Below, piece after piece: positions 12,029 to 22,340 of a stretch of 64,000 bases of DNA. Position 1 is the first letter of the stretch. Each line of letters begins with the position of its first letter. A program made the translations under genes and the position numbers. The notes beneath the pieces are model-generated. The model was not told where the DNA came from, made no database searches, and saw nothing but the letters and a program-made list of their open reading frames with translations. Origin of the DNA: Dryas octopetala (taxonomy: Eukaryota; Streptophyta; Magnoliopsida; Rosales; Rosaceae); NCBI GenBank assembly GCA_963921425.1, contig OY992833.1:30242698-30306697 (forward strand), read 5' to 3'.

Positions 12029-13491
12029 ATGCAGAACGACACCACCTCCTCGACCGCCAATGGCGCCACCTCCACAATATCCTCATCGCCGCTCAAATCA
12101 CAGCCTCAATCAAATGACGTTGGATACGCTTCTCTCTACTCTGCTATCTTCGATCCCAAACCCTCCCTCACCCCGTACGACACCGAATCAGACTCCGACG
12201 CGACCTTAACTCGCCGCCACCACAAACTCTACCACTCGGTTCTCGTCCAAGACCACCAGGAGATGGTCAATCGCCACAGCCTCTGCCTCAAGCGCCTTCA
12301 CGAGGCCGCCGAGGAAGCCGACGCTCTCCGCCGCGAAAACAACCACCTCCGCACCGTCAACCTCGAGCTCAACAAGAACCTCAGTCTCCTCATCCACGCA
12401 TCCCTCCAGAAACAGTTCGGCTCCTCCAGTGCTTCTGCTTCCGTGCAGAGGACGCCGTTTGGGATCGTCAACGCGCTTCGCGGCCTGAGAATCGATGAAA
12501 AGGGGGACGAGGAAGTTTCCGACGAGAGCCCTACGAGCGTGATCGAGAGCGAGGACACCGAAAATGCTGACGTGGAGAGGTTTTCGCTGCCGAAGAGTAT
12601 CTCTGTGAGATCCAACGGGTACGTGAAGGGTGCTCAGGCCGGTGCTAGCAATGCCGCCGCTCGGACTCGGACCGTGACTCGGCCTCGAACCGCCACTACA
12701 TTCAATGCTTCTTCAGTAAGCCTTTACTTTACTATGTTTGCTTTTATTCATGCCATGCTTGATCTTTAATCTAATTACCGCGGGGGTTAATTTTGATTTT
12801 GCTTGGTGTGTTTGATTGTTACTGTTTAGTGTTAGCTTGAGAAAAAAAAATTGGTAGAATTCCAATGGAGGATGAGCTCCATCGATCGAGCAGAGAGTAC
12901 TTTCTTGACCTGTTTAGTGTTCATAAATGTGAACAAACTAATGAATTTTCATATTTACGCTAATAAAATATGTATAGTATGAATTCATAATGATTTTTCT
13001 TTTTTGGTTTAAGTATCAATTCATAATTGAGTAAAACTAATTTCTGGTACTGAATTCAATAATTATATATGGCAATGCGCATGTCCTGTTTGTAAAAATG
13101 AGCAAGATAAGAGATGAGATGATTGTATATTTCCATGTTTAAGTGATTGTGTATGATGGTGCAGCAAAAGGTGTACGTTCGTGGAGGGGTGAAGCAGGAG
13201 GAGCCACTTGAACTTGAGGTGTACAACCAAGGCATGTTCAAGACAGAGCTGTGCAACAAATGGCAGGAGTGCGGTGCATGTCCATACGAAGACCACTGCC
13301 AATTCGCGCATGGGATCGAGGAGCTGCGCCCTGTGATTCGCCACCCACGCTACAAGACTGAAGTCTGCAGGATGGTGCTTTCCGGTGTTGTCTGTCCATA
13401 TGGTCATCGATGCCATTTCCGTCACGCCCTCACTGACGAGGAGAAGTTCATGGGTCACAATAAGCCCAGGCCACTCAAGCTGGACAGGTAA
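12029..13491 (+). CDS. C3H15: tandem CCCH (TTP-type) zinc-finger protein, C3H15/CDM1-like
   Basis: Two coding exons: 12029-12715 and 13165-13491 (GT-AG, phase 0), 337 aa. A leader intron (11576-12011) ends just before the start. I chose the ATG at 12029 (MQNDTTSS) because the longer upstream frame lies in the intron. The N-terminal half is Ser/Thr-rich. A helical leucine/glutamate region (about residues 75-130: [25 protein letters not shown]) could form a coiled coil. The C-terminal exon carries [20 protein letters not shown] and then [20 protein letters not shown]: two C-x8-C-x5-C-x3-H fingers, each led by a (R/K)TE(L/V) motif, the RNA-binding pattern of tristetraprolin. Known plant members bind AU-rich RNA; Arabidopsis CDM1 (At1g68200) acts in callose turnover during pollen formation. 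It ends RPLKLDR. Exon 1 is strikingly GC-rich compared with its surroundings. Confidence 0.88.
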
Positions 13492-14230
13492 AATATCATG
13501 TTTCGTATATGATGATGACGACAGTGATAAGAGAAATTGATGAGGTTGAGTAAAGTAGACATGTTTATATTACATATGCCTCAAATGAGAATATCGGATA
13601 TAGTACTCATTATCATGTGGTAAGTATACGCAGTATGGCGGACATGCATAACGTAACAATAATAATTAGTGTCATATATGTACATGCTGCTGCAGTAAAA
13701 GTGAGGAAAATGTATAAAGCTTCGGTCCCAGAAGAAGAAGGTGGATAATAGTTAATGTTTCTAGACACTCTAGAGAGATATGCACTCTTTACTTTTTGTA
13801 TCTGTTCATTTGGGTTCCTTTAAATATGACATTTGAACTTTGAAGCATCCCAAATTAAGCAACCCAAAAGAAACTTTTTTTAGTGATGTTATTTGATTCT
13901 AATTGGAATCAATGAATCAAAACTATTCCTCTCACTTCACTTAGTTTCTTTCTGTAATGTTCCTCTGTGTTGTGCTTCAAGTAATGCTCTTTTATGTTTT
14001 TGGTGCTAAAGTAGTGGTCTTCTTTTAATTGCTCTTGATCATACAATTATTTTAACTTTTTCATCAACAAATTATTACTTTTAATTTTGTCTGAAAACCC
14101 ACTTATTTACAGTGAAATTGAGTTTTGCTGGGGACAGGCACTAGCCCATGTACCCCATCCCATCCATATTATCCCAACTGTGATTTATGCATCCTTTTAT
14201 ATATCTTGCCATTTATAGGTTCCTTCGCAC

Positions 14231-14276
14231 CACCATGTATCAACTTTTTTTTTGGTCATCACCATGTATCAACTTT
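14231..14276 (-). mobile_element. micro-insertion: 12 bp (ATGACC + A's) with 17-bp perfect repeats
   Basis: CACCATGTATCAACTTT occurs at 14231-14247 and again at 14260-14276. Only TTTTTTGGTCAT lies between. Read on the - strand this is ATGACC plus poly(A), the smallest member of the set. Confidence 0.7.
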
Positions 14277-14523
14277 AAACAGTGATAGCAGATTAGCAGG
14301 CGACTGACTTTAGGGTTTAGCAGATTAGCAGGCGACTGACTTTAGGTTGGGAAAAATAGCAAACTGAAAGAGCCCATCTTGTTTCAAGTGGTGTAGATTG
14401 CAAAATAGATTGGGTCTTAGGCCTCTTGGACCTTATGTGTTTACCGCTTATATGCTTTAGTGCAGCCTACTGGGCCACACGGCTCACACCCTATTGGGTT
14501 TAAACTAAAGAGAATATTATTTA

Positions 14524-14574
14524 TTAAACTAAAGGTTTTTTTTTTTTTTTTTTTCGGTCAGATGTTAAACTAAA
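14524..14574 (-). mobile_element. micro-insertion: CATCTGACCG + long poly(A), 10-bp repeats
   Basis: TTAAACTAAA at 14524-14533 is repeated at 14565-14574. The 31-bp insert is GG, a run of T's, then CGGTCAGATG. On the - strand it reads CATCTGACCG followed by the A tail. Confidence 0.6.
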
Positions 14575-14596
14575 TTATAATTTTTTTTTTTCAGTA

Positions 14597-14953
14597 GTGC
14601 TAGATATTCCATATTTTTATATCACAATTTTATACCATCTTATATGACAACTTATATGACATTCATACATTGAACACTAAAAATAAAAATAAAAACCCAA
14701 AAAGGAAAAGAAAAACTTTGTCCAATAAAGTAATAACACGTGAAATGGTATAAGAATGTGGTAAGTATAATATTATTCTTTTTTTTAACCACAATTTCAT
14801 ACCACCTTATATGGCAATTTACATGGTATTCATACATTGGATACTAAAAAATAAAAATAAAAACCCAAAAAGAAAAAGAAAAACTCTGTCCAATAAAGTA
14901 ACGATACGTGAGATGGTATAAAAATGTGGTATACGAATATGGTAAATATAGCA
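14597..14953. mobile_element. MITE with internal tandem duplication
   Basis: The left end (AGTGCTAGATATTCCATATT, then ATACCATCTTATATGAC) is an imperfect inverted copy of the right end near 14900-14953 (ATGGTATAAAAATGTGGTAT, then ATATAGCATTA). The body holds two successive copies, about 180 bases each, of a unit with ATACATTG(A/G)A(C/T)ACTAAA and TGTCCAATAAAGTAA. No coding capacity. Confidence 0.6.
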
Positions 14954-15729
14954 TTATTTTTTTTTTTATATAACAAACTATAAATTTATTGACTGAACCA
15001 ACTTTAAGCTTTTTTAAAGAAAAGAATCGGAGATCGTATAAATTAAACTTAATTGAAAAAATATAATGTCAAGGACAAAAAAAAATTAGAGGACTGGGGT
15101 TGGAAACGCATGAGTCCAAGTTTGGTTCCTCTTATAAATGAATCAGTCCAAACTAGAGGTGTCAAACGGACCGGCCCGACGGTTTAAGTTGAGTCCATTG
15201 TGTTTTCGTGTCGTATTCGATTCAGTCTATGGGCTTTTTTTTTTTAGTGAGAAAACTAATTTTATGATATTTTCTTTTATTTATAATGAAATATTAACAT
15301 TTTTTTGCATAAAAATTAAATATTCTTGTTAAAAAGTTCTCTTAAAATGAAAAAACAATGTTAAAAGAGTTGTGCCTATTTTGTGCCCGTACTTGTGTCG
15401 TACTTGGTTTTAGGGTATATGATCCATTTCGTGTCTGTACTCGTGCCGTGCTTACCTAAACCCTCATTTACTTGTGTCGTGCTTATTTTAATTGTGTCAT
15501 GGCATTGCCATGCTCGGGCCGGCTGACTCATTTGACACCAACTCCAAACCATGTAAAGGCTTGAAAAAATAAGATCGGGCCAATAAATGGAGAAAATCGG
15601 GTCTAACCCAGTAGCCAAGGAGGGAATCGGGCGGCCCATTAGGGTAGAAGGCAGATTAAGGAGAGAAGAGAAACGCATGCCGCAAACTTATCTCCAATTC
15701 TGAAGGATTGAATTAAAGAAATGGGAGAA
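14954..15729. other. intergenic spacer before the MIR cluster
   Basis: AT-rich at the left. 15160-15540 has repeated GTGTCGTAC/GTGTCGTGC stretches (15396-15405, 15475-15482 among others). No gene recognised. Confidence 0.4.
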
Positions 15730-15866
15730 AGGGGAAAGGGAGAAAGGACTTGAGGAAGTTATTGGATATGGGTGAGTCGGAAGGAAAACATGTTCATCAT
15801 CTTCCATCTCTCTTTCCGATCCCACCCATTCCGATCATTTCCTTTGGTTCCTCCTTTTCCCCCATT
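15730..15866 (+). ncRNA. MIR482/2118-like hairpin 1
   Basis: The predicted 22-nt mature strand is 15811-15832 (TCTTTCCGATCC...CCCATTCC), matching the miR482/2118 consensus with 5' U and CCCATTCC end. The 5' arm at about 15762-15783 (TTGGATATGGGTGAGTCGG) is nearly complementary. The outer stem (AGAAAGGACTTGAGGAAG against CATTTCCTTTGGTTCCTCC) extends pairing well past the duplex. The loop is short. Family members are known to cut NBS-LRR transcripts at the P-loop region and trigger phased siRNAs. Expression is not shown by sequence. Confidence 0.72.
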
Positions 15867-17229
15867 TTCTGTTGCTCATTGCTGCTAACTGGTACGCTCG
15901 CCTGCTCTTTTTTTTTTTTTTTAAATCTCTGTGTCATTCATTTATCAAACAGATTGGTTAGCCGTCTATTAAAGCTTATTGATTTCAATTACCCTCTGCT
16001 TCTCTAATCTCTTTGTTGATGTATTAAGTAAAGGAGTTGGAACTAGGTTCTCAACTTCTTAATTCTCCAGATGTATAAATAAATATCATTTAAGAGGAAA
16101 ATAAAATGGATGTGTACAAGCACTACAAAGGTCTTTAATGCTAAGCCATGTAAAACTACGAATGCTTAACAACGGAAATGGCTTATTATCTCTATTCTTA
16201 GATTAAGACTTAAAATCTTAATCGAGCTGTGCTATATCTTATGTCCATCCAATTTTCAAAGAATACAACAAGTTTAACAAGAGGGACTAGCAAAATTACT
16301 GCCTCTTGCTTTCACCATTCTATTTCCTGCTTGCTTTGCCCTGGTACTCTAATTCGTATCCCAATAATCCAAAAGATTGCCTATTCAAGTATTACAAAAT
16401 TTAGAAACTAGTTGAGTGCAAGAGTTTTGTTTTATCTTTTCTTTTGGGAGTTCAACAATTCTTGGGTAGACTCAACTCCTTGTAATGTGAGGGGCTGAGA
16501 ATTGATCTTTTGGGTTTTTTGTTTTGGGTCCAATATTTTGGGTTTTTTGTTTTGGGTCCAATATTTTGGGTATTGATCGGCCTGATTTCGGTAGCAAGTT
16601 GTTGGGCTTAGCCCGCCAAATGTTCCAACTACTCCCATTGACAAAAAGAATGAAAATGTACCGATTACTCCCGAAGAAAAAGTACAAATGAACATAAAAT
16701 TTCATTAATTCTTCAATGGGACCTCCTTTTGAAGACTTTCTATAAAAAATTAGGCTATGTGAATTTTGTTTAAACATCAGTTTGTCGGACCACATATATG
16801 TAAAATATCTAATATATCGGAAATGATTTTCAAATAATTTTGATAATGAACTTATGAATGAAAAAAATAGGATCAGTCTTTTAATCAGTCTACTATTTTA
16901 TATACTATCAATGTCTAGTTCAACTTCTAATCAGTCTATTCATATTATCTTCTCTCTTTAGCTAACCTTCCTACTATTTTTTAAATAATCGATGGTCTCT
17001 GATTTTCCTCCATAAATTTGAATTCCCTACCAGACTTTTTGGTAACTAACTTTACCAAGCTTTTAATTTTGGTCTCATTTTACTCTAAGCCCTCGCCATG
17101 TGGCATATACATTTTGTGTTATCGCACTGTGTGCACTGTTCACTGACTTGTACGAATCTGAAAATTTAAAGTTTTTTACTAATAAGGGTATTTATATATT
17201 TTCTTTTGTTATTTATTATAATAAAAAAA
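15867..17229. other. cluster spacer with paralogous flank sequence
   Basis: 16535-16650 (GTTTTGGGT..TATTGATCGGCCTGATTTC..GGGCTTAGCCC) is paralogous to 19450-19530, showing that flanks were duplicated with the hairpins. A 35-base tandem repeat containing TTTTGGGTCCAATATTTTGG lies near 16510-16570. No coding sequence. Confidence 0.5.
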
Positions 17230-17589
17230 GAGTTAATTACACTTATACTTCTTGAGGTTTATCGCCTTTTCACACACTTTTTGAGGTTTTAATAATTACA
17301 CATACACTCTTTAAAGTTTTAAAACTGTTATATATAATCCCTATAAGAAAATAAATAAATAAATAAAAAATAGTTGTATACAGGTTGGATCTTACACCTT
17401 GAATAATCTTATTAGATTATTTAATTTCTTAGTATTTTTTTTGTATAATTTTTTATTATTTTTGTCTTATTATAAGAAATTATATTTTACAATTTTAAAA
17501 CTTCAGAAAGTATATGTGTAAGTATTAAAATTTCATAGAGTGTACGTGAAAAGATAATAAATCTCATGAAATGTAAGTATAATAAACTC
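17230..17589. mobile_element. long-TIR MITE, Mutator-like, copy 1
   Basis: The 5' end GAGTTAATTACACTTATAC and the complement of the 3' end (GTATAATAAACTC) pair over about 110 bases, including TTTTAAAACTGTTATATATAA. Flanking 9-mers (17221-17229, 17590-17598) agree at 7 of 9. A second copy is at 26563-26929. Confidence 0.7.
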
Positions 17590-18065
17590 AATTAAAAAAT
17601 GAGCGGGACTTTTAATGTTCGTAGCACTACTGCCACCACTTGATGCGTGAGTTATGGCTTTCGGCAGTCTGAAACATAATGTTGTAGATATTTATTAATT
17701 AATTATTATAGGACTTTGAAGTGTGAAGGAAATTAGTCGCATTTTAGAATCCGAGGCAAAATGTACATTTTTGTAATTTTAATTCTGACTTGTTTAGTTG
17801 TTTCTGAGTCAAGATTCTCCATTAACTAGTTACCCCACCATCGTTTTGGCTTTTCGTTGGAGGGAAGGGCAAGGGACAGCTCATGTCTTGAGTCTCGATC
17901 CATCAATGCATTTATTTTCAACCCTTAAATGTTATCACCATTCACCACCGAATCTTTTACTATACAAAAACATTTGTTTTTTTATACAAATTAAGATGGT
18001 GAGTGAGTCATGAGTCATGAGTCATGACTCATGAATGAGTGAGTGAGAGTGAGCGAGATAGGAGT

Positions 18066-18190
18066 TGAGAAAAAGTTGCTGCAAATTTTTGGGTAAGAGG
18101 TCATCGGAAAGGATTCATACATTCATTGTTTCCTTTCCGAGACCTCCTAACCCAATGATTTCCAGCTATTTTATTCCTCCCTTCATTTCC
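18066..18190 (+). ncRNA. MIR482-related hairpin 2, diverged mature sequence
   Basis: The mature-equivalent is 18132-18153 (CCTTTCCGAGACC...TAACCC), with the 5' arm at 18089-18112 (TTGGGTAAGAGGTCATCGG) closely complementary. The outer stem AAAGTTGCTGCAAATTTTTG pairs with AATGATTTCCAGCTATTTT. Alignment on the downstream AATGATTTCC, shared with hairpin 4, puts the normal CCCATGCC at CCTAACCC, so the 3' half has diverged while the fold is kept. It starts 110 bases before hairpin 3, so one transcript could carry both. Confidence 0.55.
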
Positions 18191-18227
18191 TGCGAGTGAA
18201 TCAATAATCTTGTTTGGTTGCTTGGAA

Positions 18228-18382
18228 AGAGTCGTGGGAAAGGCAGCCCTTAGGAACTTCTTGGAATCGGGGGCTGGAAAAGAAATAATCAAGGAATGAA
18301 TGGGAACTCCATCATTCCTTAATTTCTTTCCTACGCCTCCGATTCCACCAATTCCCTAAGCTTTCTACCTTTCCCTTTCTTC
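18228..18382 (+). ncRNA. MIR482-like hairpin 3
   Basis: The mature strand is 18325-18346 (TCTTTCCTACGC...GATTCC), 22 nt with 5' U. The star region is 18261-18282 (TTGGAATCGGGGGCTGG). The outer stem GGGAAAGGCAGCCCTTAGGAA is shared with hairpins 6, 7, 8 and 10. The mature differs from hairpin 10 by a single C-to-G change, matched by a complementary change in the 5' arm. Confidence 0.75.
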
Positions 18383-18890
18383 TTTTTGTTACTCAGAACT
18401 AAACACATGAATTAATTAGTTTCATACAAATTAACCCATTTCAGAGTGTCTGTAGAAACCCAGTACCATGCATTTCGGTAAGATTATAATTCTGTTTTAA
18501 TTACTAGTATTCTTGTAGATCGAATGCTTGCTATTTAATAACCAGATCGAGCAGGTAGATCATTAACAGGCTGTCTATGTATCATTTAATTTATCACAGG
18601 TTTTGTTTCTCTACTTTTCTTAATTTGTTAAGATTATATATGACTTGGGCGTGGGAAGGCTTTGCTTGCTGCATGCAGGTGATGCCAATCTAGCAAATGA
18701 AGGAAGATAGATATATGTATGTACAGGACCACAGAGTCTACAGTCTTCAGAGGGGTGCTTTCGCTTTTGGTGCCTTCTTATGAGAATTATGATAAATATG
18801 GAGATCGAAAGCAAAGCCCATCCTGGTTGGGGTCCCATTTATTCCCATAAACCCATTGCAATTTTCCTCCTCAACCTTCAGCAATCTGTA

Positions 18891-18924
<34 letters not shown>

Positions 18925-19974
18925 ACTTAATGTATCAAATATCAATACATTCTGTTTGATTTGGTTTGGTCTGTAGATAAGTTGAGGTCCATTTATCTTA
19001 TTTGTTGGTCGTTACAGCCCTTGTAACATTAATATTGTATCCCATCCTATGCTAATTTTATATTATGTTCTTTAGCTAGTTGCCTTTAACTTTGGATTCT
19101 GGAAACACCAGCTGGGTTACTGAGTATCATTTCAATGTAGGTATGGTCATCTCATGGCCAAACGAATGAATTTCATGCTTTTTTACTATAGAAAAAAAAA
19201 AAATCCAATGCATATATGATATATCACCATTATAGGCGACTAAAATCTTGAATTATGTCCATCCGAATTGTTTCTTAAAAATTGAACACCATTTCAATCA
19301 AACCGCCCAAAAGAAATTGTTTCCAATGATGTTATTTGATTCTAATTGGAATGAATGAATGAATCAAAGCTAGTTCTCTTGCTTATTTTATTTTTGGTTG
19401 CTTTAGTTGTCACATGTCACGACAAAACTCTGGAACCCATTGATGATTGATGTTTTGGGTATTGATAGAATGATAGGCCTGATTTCTGTAGCTAGTTGCT
19501 GGGCTCAGCCCACCCAATCTACAGACTATTACCCAACTATTACCAAAGAAAAAAGGGGCAAATAAATAAACGAATATAAAGCATCCATCGATTCGAATTT
19601 CCAGCCACTAGTCCTAAATTAATAATCGTTAATATGGATGGATCATCATGTCATGTCCTAAATAAATAATCTGTTTTTCTAACAACGCATTGCATATACA
19701 CGTGACTGTCCTCTTATCACATGGTAGTGAATCACGCAACACTCCTACCTCCGCTAGCTTTCTTGTTCTTATCTTCTTCCCCTTTAATTTATTCCTTGGA
19801 ACATGTTTTTTTTTTTTTTTTTGGCCAAGATTCCTTGGAACATGTTAAATAAACAAGAAAAACGCGTTTTGGAATCTGGAATTCCAACACAAAACGTAGT
19901 TAAAAGGCAAAGTTCCTTGAATTACATGTTCACTGGGTCTGTGTCTTCTTTCCTGTTCCTGTAGGCTGTAGAGA
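18383..19974. other. cluster spacer
   Basis: It holds an AT dinucleotide run followed by poly(T) at 18891-18923. 19290-19370 and 19450-19530 are paralogous to 13850-13920 and 16535-16650. The micro-insertion at 19791-19846 is listed separately. No coding sequence recognised. Confidence 0.5.
19791..19846 (-). mobile_element. micro-insertion: CTTGGCC + poly(A) with 17-bp perfect repeats
   Basis: ATTCCTTGGAACATGTT occurs at 19791-19807 and 19830-19846. The 22-bp insert is 15 T's, then GGCCAAG. On the - strand this is CTTGGCC plus poly(A). It is one of the cleanest examples. Confidence 0.75.
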
Positions 19975-20135
19975 AAAGGGAAAGAGATAAAGCTTGAGGA
20001 AAATTTTGGGCATGGGAAGTTCGGCAAGAAAGTAGTAATGAGTTGGCACCTCCTTACTTTGTTATAATTATTATCCTACCGATTCCTCCCATGCCAATGA
20101 TTTCCTCATGCTCCTCTCTTTCCCTTCATTTTCTT
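19975..20135 (+). ncRNA. MIR482-like hairpin 4
   Basis: The mature strand is 20074-20095 (TCCTACCGATTCC...CCATGCC), 22 nt with 5' U. The 5' arm is 20009-20030 (GGCATGGGAAGTTCGGCAAG). The outer stem AGCTTGAGGAAAATTTTG pairs with AATGATTTCCTCATGCT. Hairpin 5 starts about 45 bases later on the same strand. Confidence 0.7.
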
Positions 20136-20179
20136 ACGATTGAGAAGAAGAATGAAAATACTAGTACGAAATTAACAAG

Positions 20180-20335
20180 ATGAAAAGGGAATGGGAGAGT
20201 GCAGCTGGAAGTTGTGGGTTGTGTGGTCGCAGGAAAAGACCATCCAGTGGGTAGTAACTAGTGTCTTGTACTACTTGTCTTTTCCCAGACCACCCATTCC
20301 TCTGATTTCCAGCTGTTTCTCCCTTTCCCTATCTA
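20180..20335 (+). ncRNA. MIR482-like hairpin 5
   Basis: The mature-equivalent is 20279-20300 (CTTTTCCCAGACC...CCATTCC). The 5' arm is about 20213-20237 (TGTGGGTTGTGTGGTCGCAG). The outer stem GTGCAGCTGGAAGTTG pairs with CTGATTTCCAGCTGTTT. The 22-mer in this register starts with C, unlike most of the family; a one-base shift would give 5' U. Confidence 0.65.
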
Positions 20336-20696
20336 TCTATCACTTGCTTCAATCTTGTAAGCTCTGCACTTGGGTAGAATTTCTCTATCTTTTATCTATA
20401 TGTTTATTTATTCATTATTCTTTCTGTTTTTTTATGCAATATTCGTCTTCAAGTGTAAGCAATTATATTATTGTTACTGATCTCCAACAAGATTGATTAT
20501 CCATATATGCTATTCTCAATATTTGGCTCCAATTCAGTCCGTCAGGAATGGCTAATGAAGGAAGGGATAATGAGTACTGCCATAGTGCCATATCCTATCC
20601 CCACAAGAATCAATTGATGTTCTCTCTTTGCTCATCTGTACTGGACTACACTCATAAAGTTGGTTCATCTTTAATGCCTTGAGCCTATTGCCCTTG

Positions 20697-20741
20697 TGAA
20701 TTGTAATTTTTTTTTTTTTTTTGTGGTTTTTGAATTGTAAT
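20697..20741 (-). mobile_element. micro-insertion: T-rich insert with 11-bp repeats
   Basis: TGAATTGTAAT at 20697-20707 and 20731-20741 brackets a run of T's ending GTGGTTTTT. The core is less like TTGGCC than in the other cases. Confidence 0.5.
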
Positions 20742-20753
20742 CTTTAATTTAAG

Positions 20754-20794
20754 GGAAAATGAACTCCTTGGCCAAAAGTAAAGGAAAATGAACT
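20754..20794 (+). mobile_element. micro-insertion: CCTTGGCCAAAAGTAAA with 12-bp repeats
   Basis: GGAAAATGAACT at 20754-20765 recurs at 20783-20794. The 17-bp insert between them carries the TTGGCCAAAA core in + orientation. Confidence 0.55.
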
Positions 20795-21241
20795 TGTGAA
20801 TTGTAATCTGTGATGCGCCAAATTTCATTAAGAATGACACCATCGACTATTAATTAACCTCGTTTCAACTGATTTAACTAGCAAGGCAGCAACACATTGA
20901 TGGAAAAAAGAGTAATGTGATCCAATAAAACAACCCCCAAATCAGAAATTAAGGTCCTATAAAATTTAGATTTCCAACATATCAATAATATTATTAAAAA
21001 AGTACCAATGTGTTAGAGTATTATAATGACAATTGACTATATGTTAAACTCGAATTTAGATGAAGTGACAGTAATTGACAATATATAATAACCATATCTT
21101 GTGCGCATTATTTGAGTAAAAACAAATGAATCATATGATTAATTATTGAATTAAAACTCTAAATTAGTAGGATGCCAACTGTTACACCTCTGTGTGAACA
21201 CGAAGGTGACCTGCATATCTTTCTGTATAAGTTAAAACAAA

Positions 21242-21329
21242 GTCAGGCGATAATTTTTTTCTTTTTGGCCAAGAAAAAGTCAGGCGATAATTTTTTTTTT
21301 TTTGGCCAAGAAAAAGTCAGGCGATAATT
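21242..21329 (-). repeat. three copies of GTCAGGCGATAATT separated by two T-GGCCAAG inserts
   Basis: Copies lie at 21242-21255, 21279-21292 and 21316-21329. The two 23-bp inserts differ at one base, and both carry GGCCAAG after a T run. Either one micro-insertion was then tandemly duplicated as a 37-bp unit, or the same site was hit twice. Duplication is the simpler reading. Confidence 0.65.
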
Positions 21330-21554
21330 GAATACCTGACGACACTGCTTTTAACTTTCGCTCTTTTACTTTTATCATTTCTTTTCTTTTCTATCAAGTA
21401 AATTAGTAAAGTAAAGAAAGGGATATAATTCTGTGGGCGCATTGGATTTGAATTCAAAGACAAAAAAAGTGACTCATGCAATGAATGCGGATTTGAAAAC
21501 TTTTGAATTCCAGAGTCCATAAATGGGGAAGGGTGAAGTGAGGGCCAGGCACCA

Positions 21555-21765
21555 AAACCAAAACAGTTGATGGAGGAAGCAGACTTGGGAGAGAGGTGGG
21601 GAAAAGGCAGGCCTTATGAAGTTGTTGAAATGGGAAGGTCGGAAAAGAAGTAGAACTCCTGTTTATCTCTTTTATAAACAAGATTACTTCTTTCCTACCC
21701 CACCCATTCCACTGATTTCCTAAGGTTTCTCCCTTTTCCTTTCTTCTTTCATTTTGTTACCAAAT
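21555..21765 (+). ncRNA. MIR482-like hairpin 6
   Basis: The mature strand is 21689-21710 (TCTTTCCTACCCC...CCATTCC), 22 nt with 5' U. The 5' arm is about 21626-21648. The outer stem CAGGCCTTATGAAGTTG pairs with CTGATTTCCTAAGGTTT. The upstream motif AATGCGGATTTGAAAACTTTTGAA (here 21482-21506) recurs before hairpin 7. A downstream exon-like block at 22149 is shared with hairpin 10. Confidence 0.78.
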
Positions 21766-22148
21766 ACCAAACACATCTAGATTTTCTCATGCTACAATAC
21801 CATTTTCCTTTCTTCCTGCTCAAACTTTTCTTATGAAATAAATTTCTACTTGGATACTTGTCTTATTTTTTGTGAATATGTATGTTTCGTCTTTTATTTG
21901 TTCTTTGGTTCATAACACATTTTCAATTGATTTTTGCCCTTTTAGCCGGTCATTTATCTGCTGTTAAATGAACGGTTTTGAATAACTTATTTGCAAGGGT
22001 TACGAAAGGTGATTCATTTTGAATTACTTGTGTAGTTTATCCCCAATGTACACACTATTTTGGACTGGATCTGTGTAAGCATATATCGTCGTTTGAAGAT
22101 TAGGCTTCCTCTTTATGGTTTTGGTATTTTTGTAACTGTTTTTTGGCA

Positions 22149-22340
22149 GATCCAAAAGCTAGAAGCTTGCAGTGTCAGATTCATGATGCAAATGAACTGA
22201 GGTGTGCTGAGCACGACAGAAACCAGAGAAAATATATTGAACTTGGAGGTCACAACAAGGGAGACCAAGTATTTGTCAAAACAAACGAAGTGATTCTCAG
22301 CAGGACATCCAATTGTTTGTCAAACTGTAATCCAAAATAG
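22149..22340 (+). ncRNA. putative downstream exon of a MIR482 primary transcript (copy a)
   Basis: After TTTTTTGGCAG comes ATCCAAAAGCTAGAAGCTTG, then CATGATGCAAATGAACTGAGG. The same block follows hairpin 10 at 27456 after CTTTGCAG. Both are preceded by similar sequence with CTACTT and GGTTCATAA. Position and conserved AG acceptor suggest a spliced 3' exon of the primary miRNA. The short open frame here is not conserved. Confidence 0.45.

Larger units (their letters stand above)
13492..14596. other. 3' UTR then intergenic, with short repeats
   Basis: A possible 3'-UTR intron ends at about 13695 (GCTGCAG). 13850-13920 is paralogous to 19290-19370 (shared GTGATGTTATTTGATTCTAA-like sequence), an early sign of segmental duplication. 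A tandem duplication of about 33 bases (AGCAGATTAGCAGGCGACTG) lies at 14287-14345. Confidence 0.5.
20336..21540. other. cluster spacer with several micro-insertions
   Basis: No gene. The left third is a possible downstream part of the hairpin 4-5 transcript. Three short insertion/duplication events (20697-20741, 20754-20794, 21242-21329) are listed separately. Confidence 0.45.

Noticed and set aside
15750-16007. Short + strand frame over hairpin 1
   Set aside because: It starts inside the 5' arm and runs through the loop and mature strand; hairpin structure explains the sequence.
22143-22340. 65-codon frame at the downstream block
   Set aside because: The frame is not kept in the paralogous block at 27456, so it is treated as a non-coding exon.
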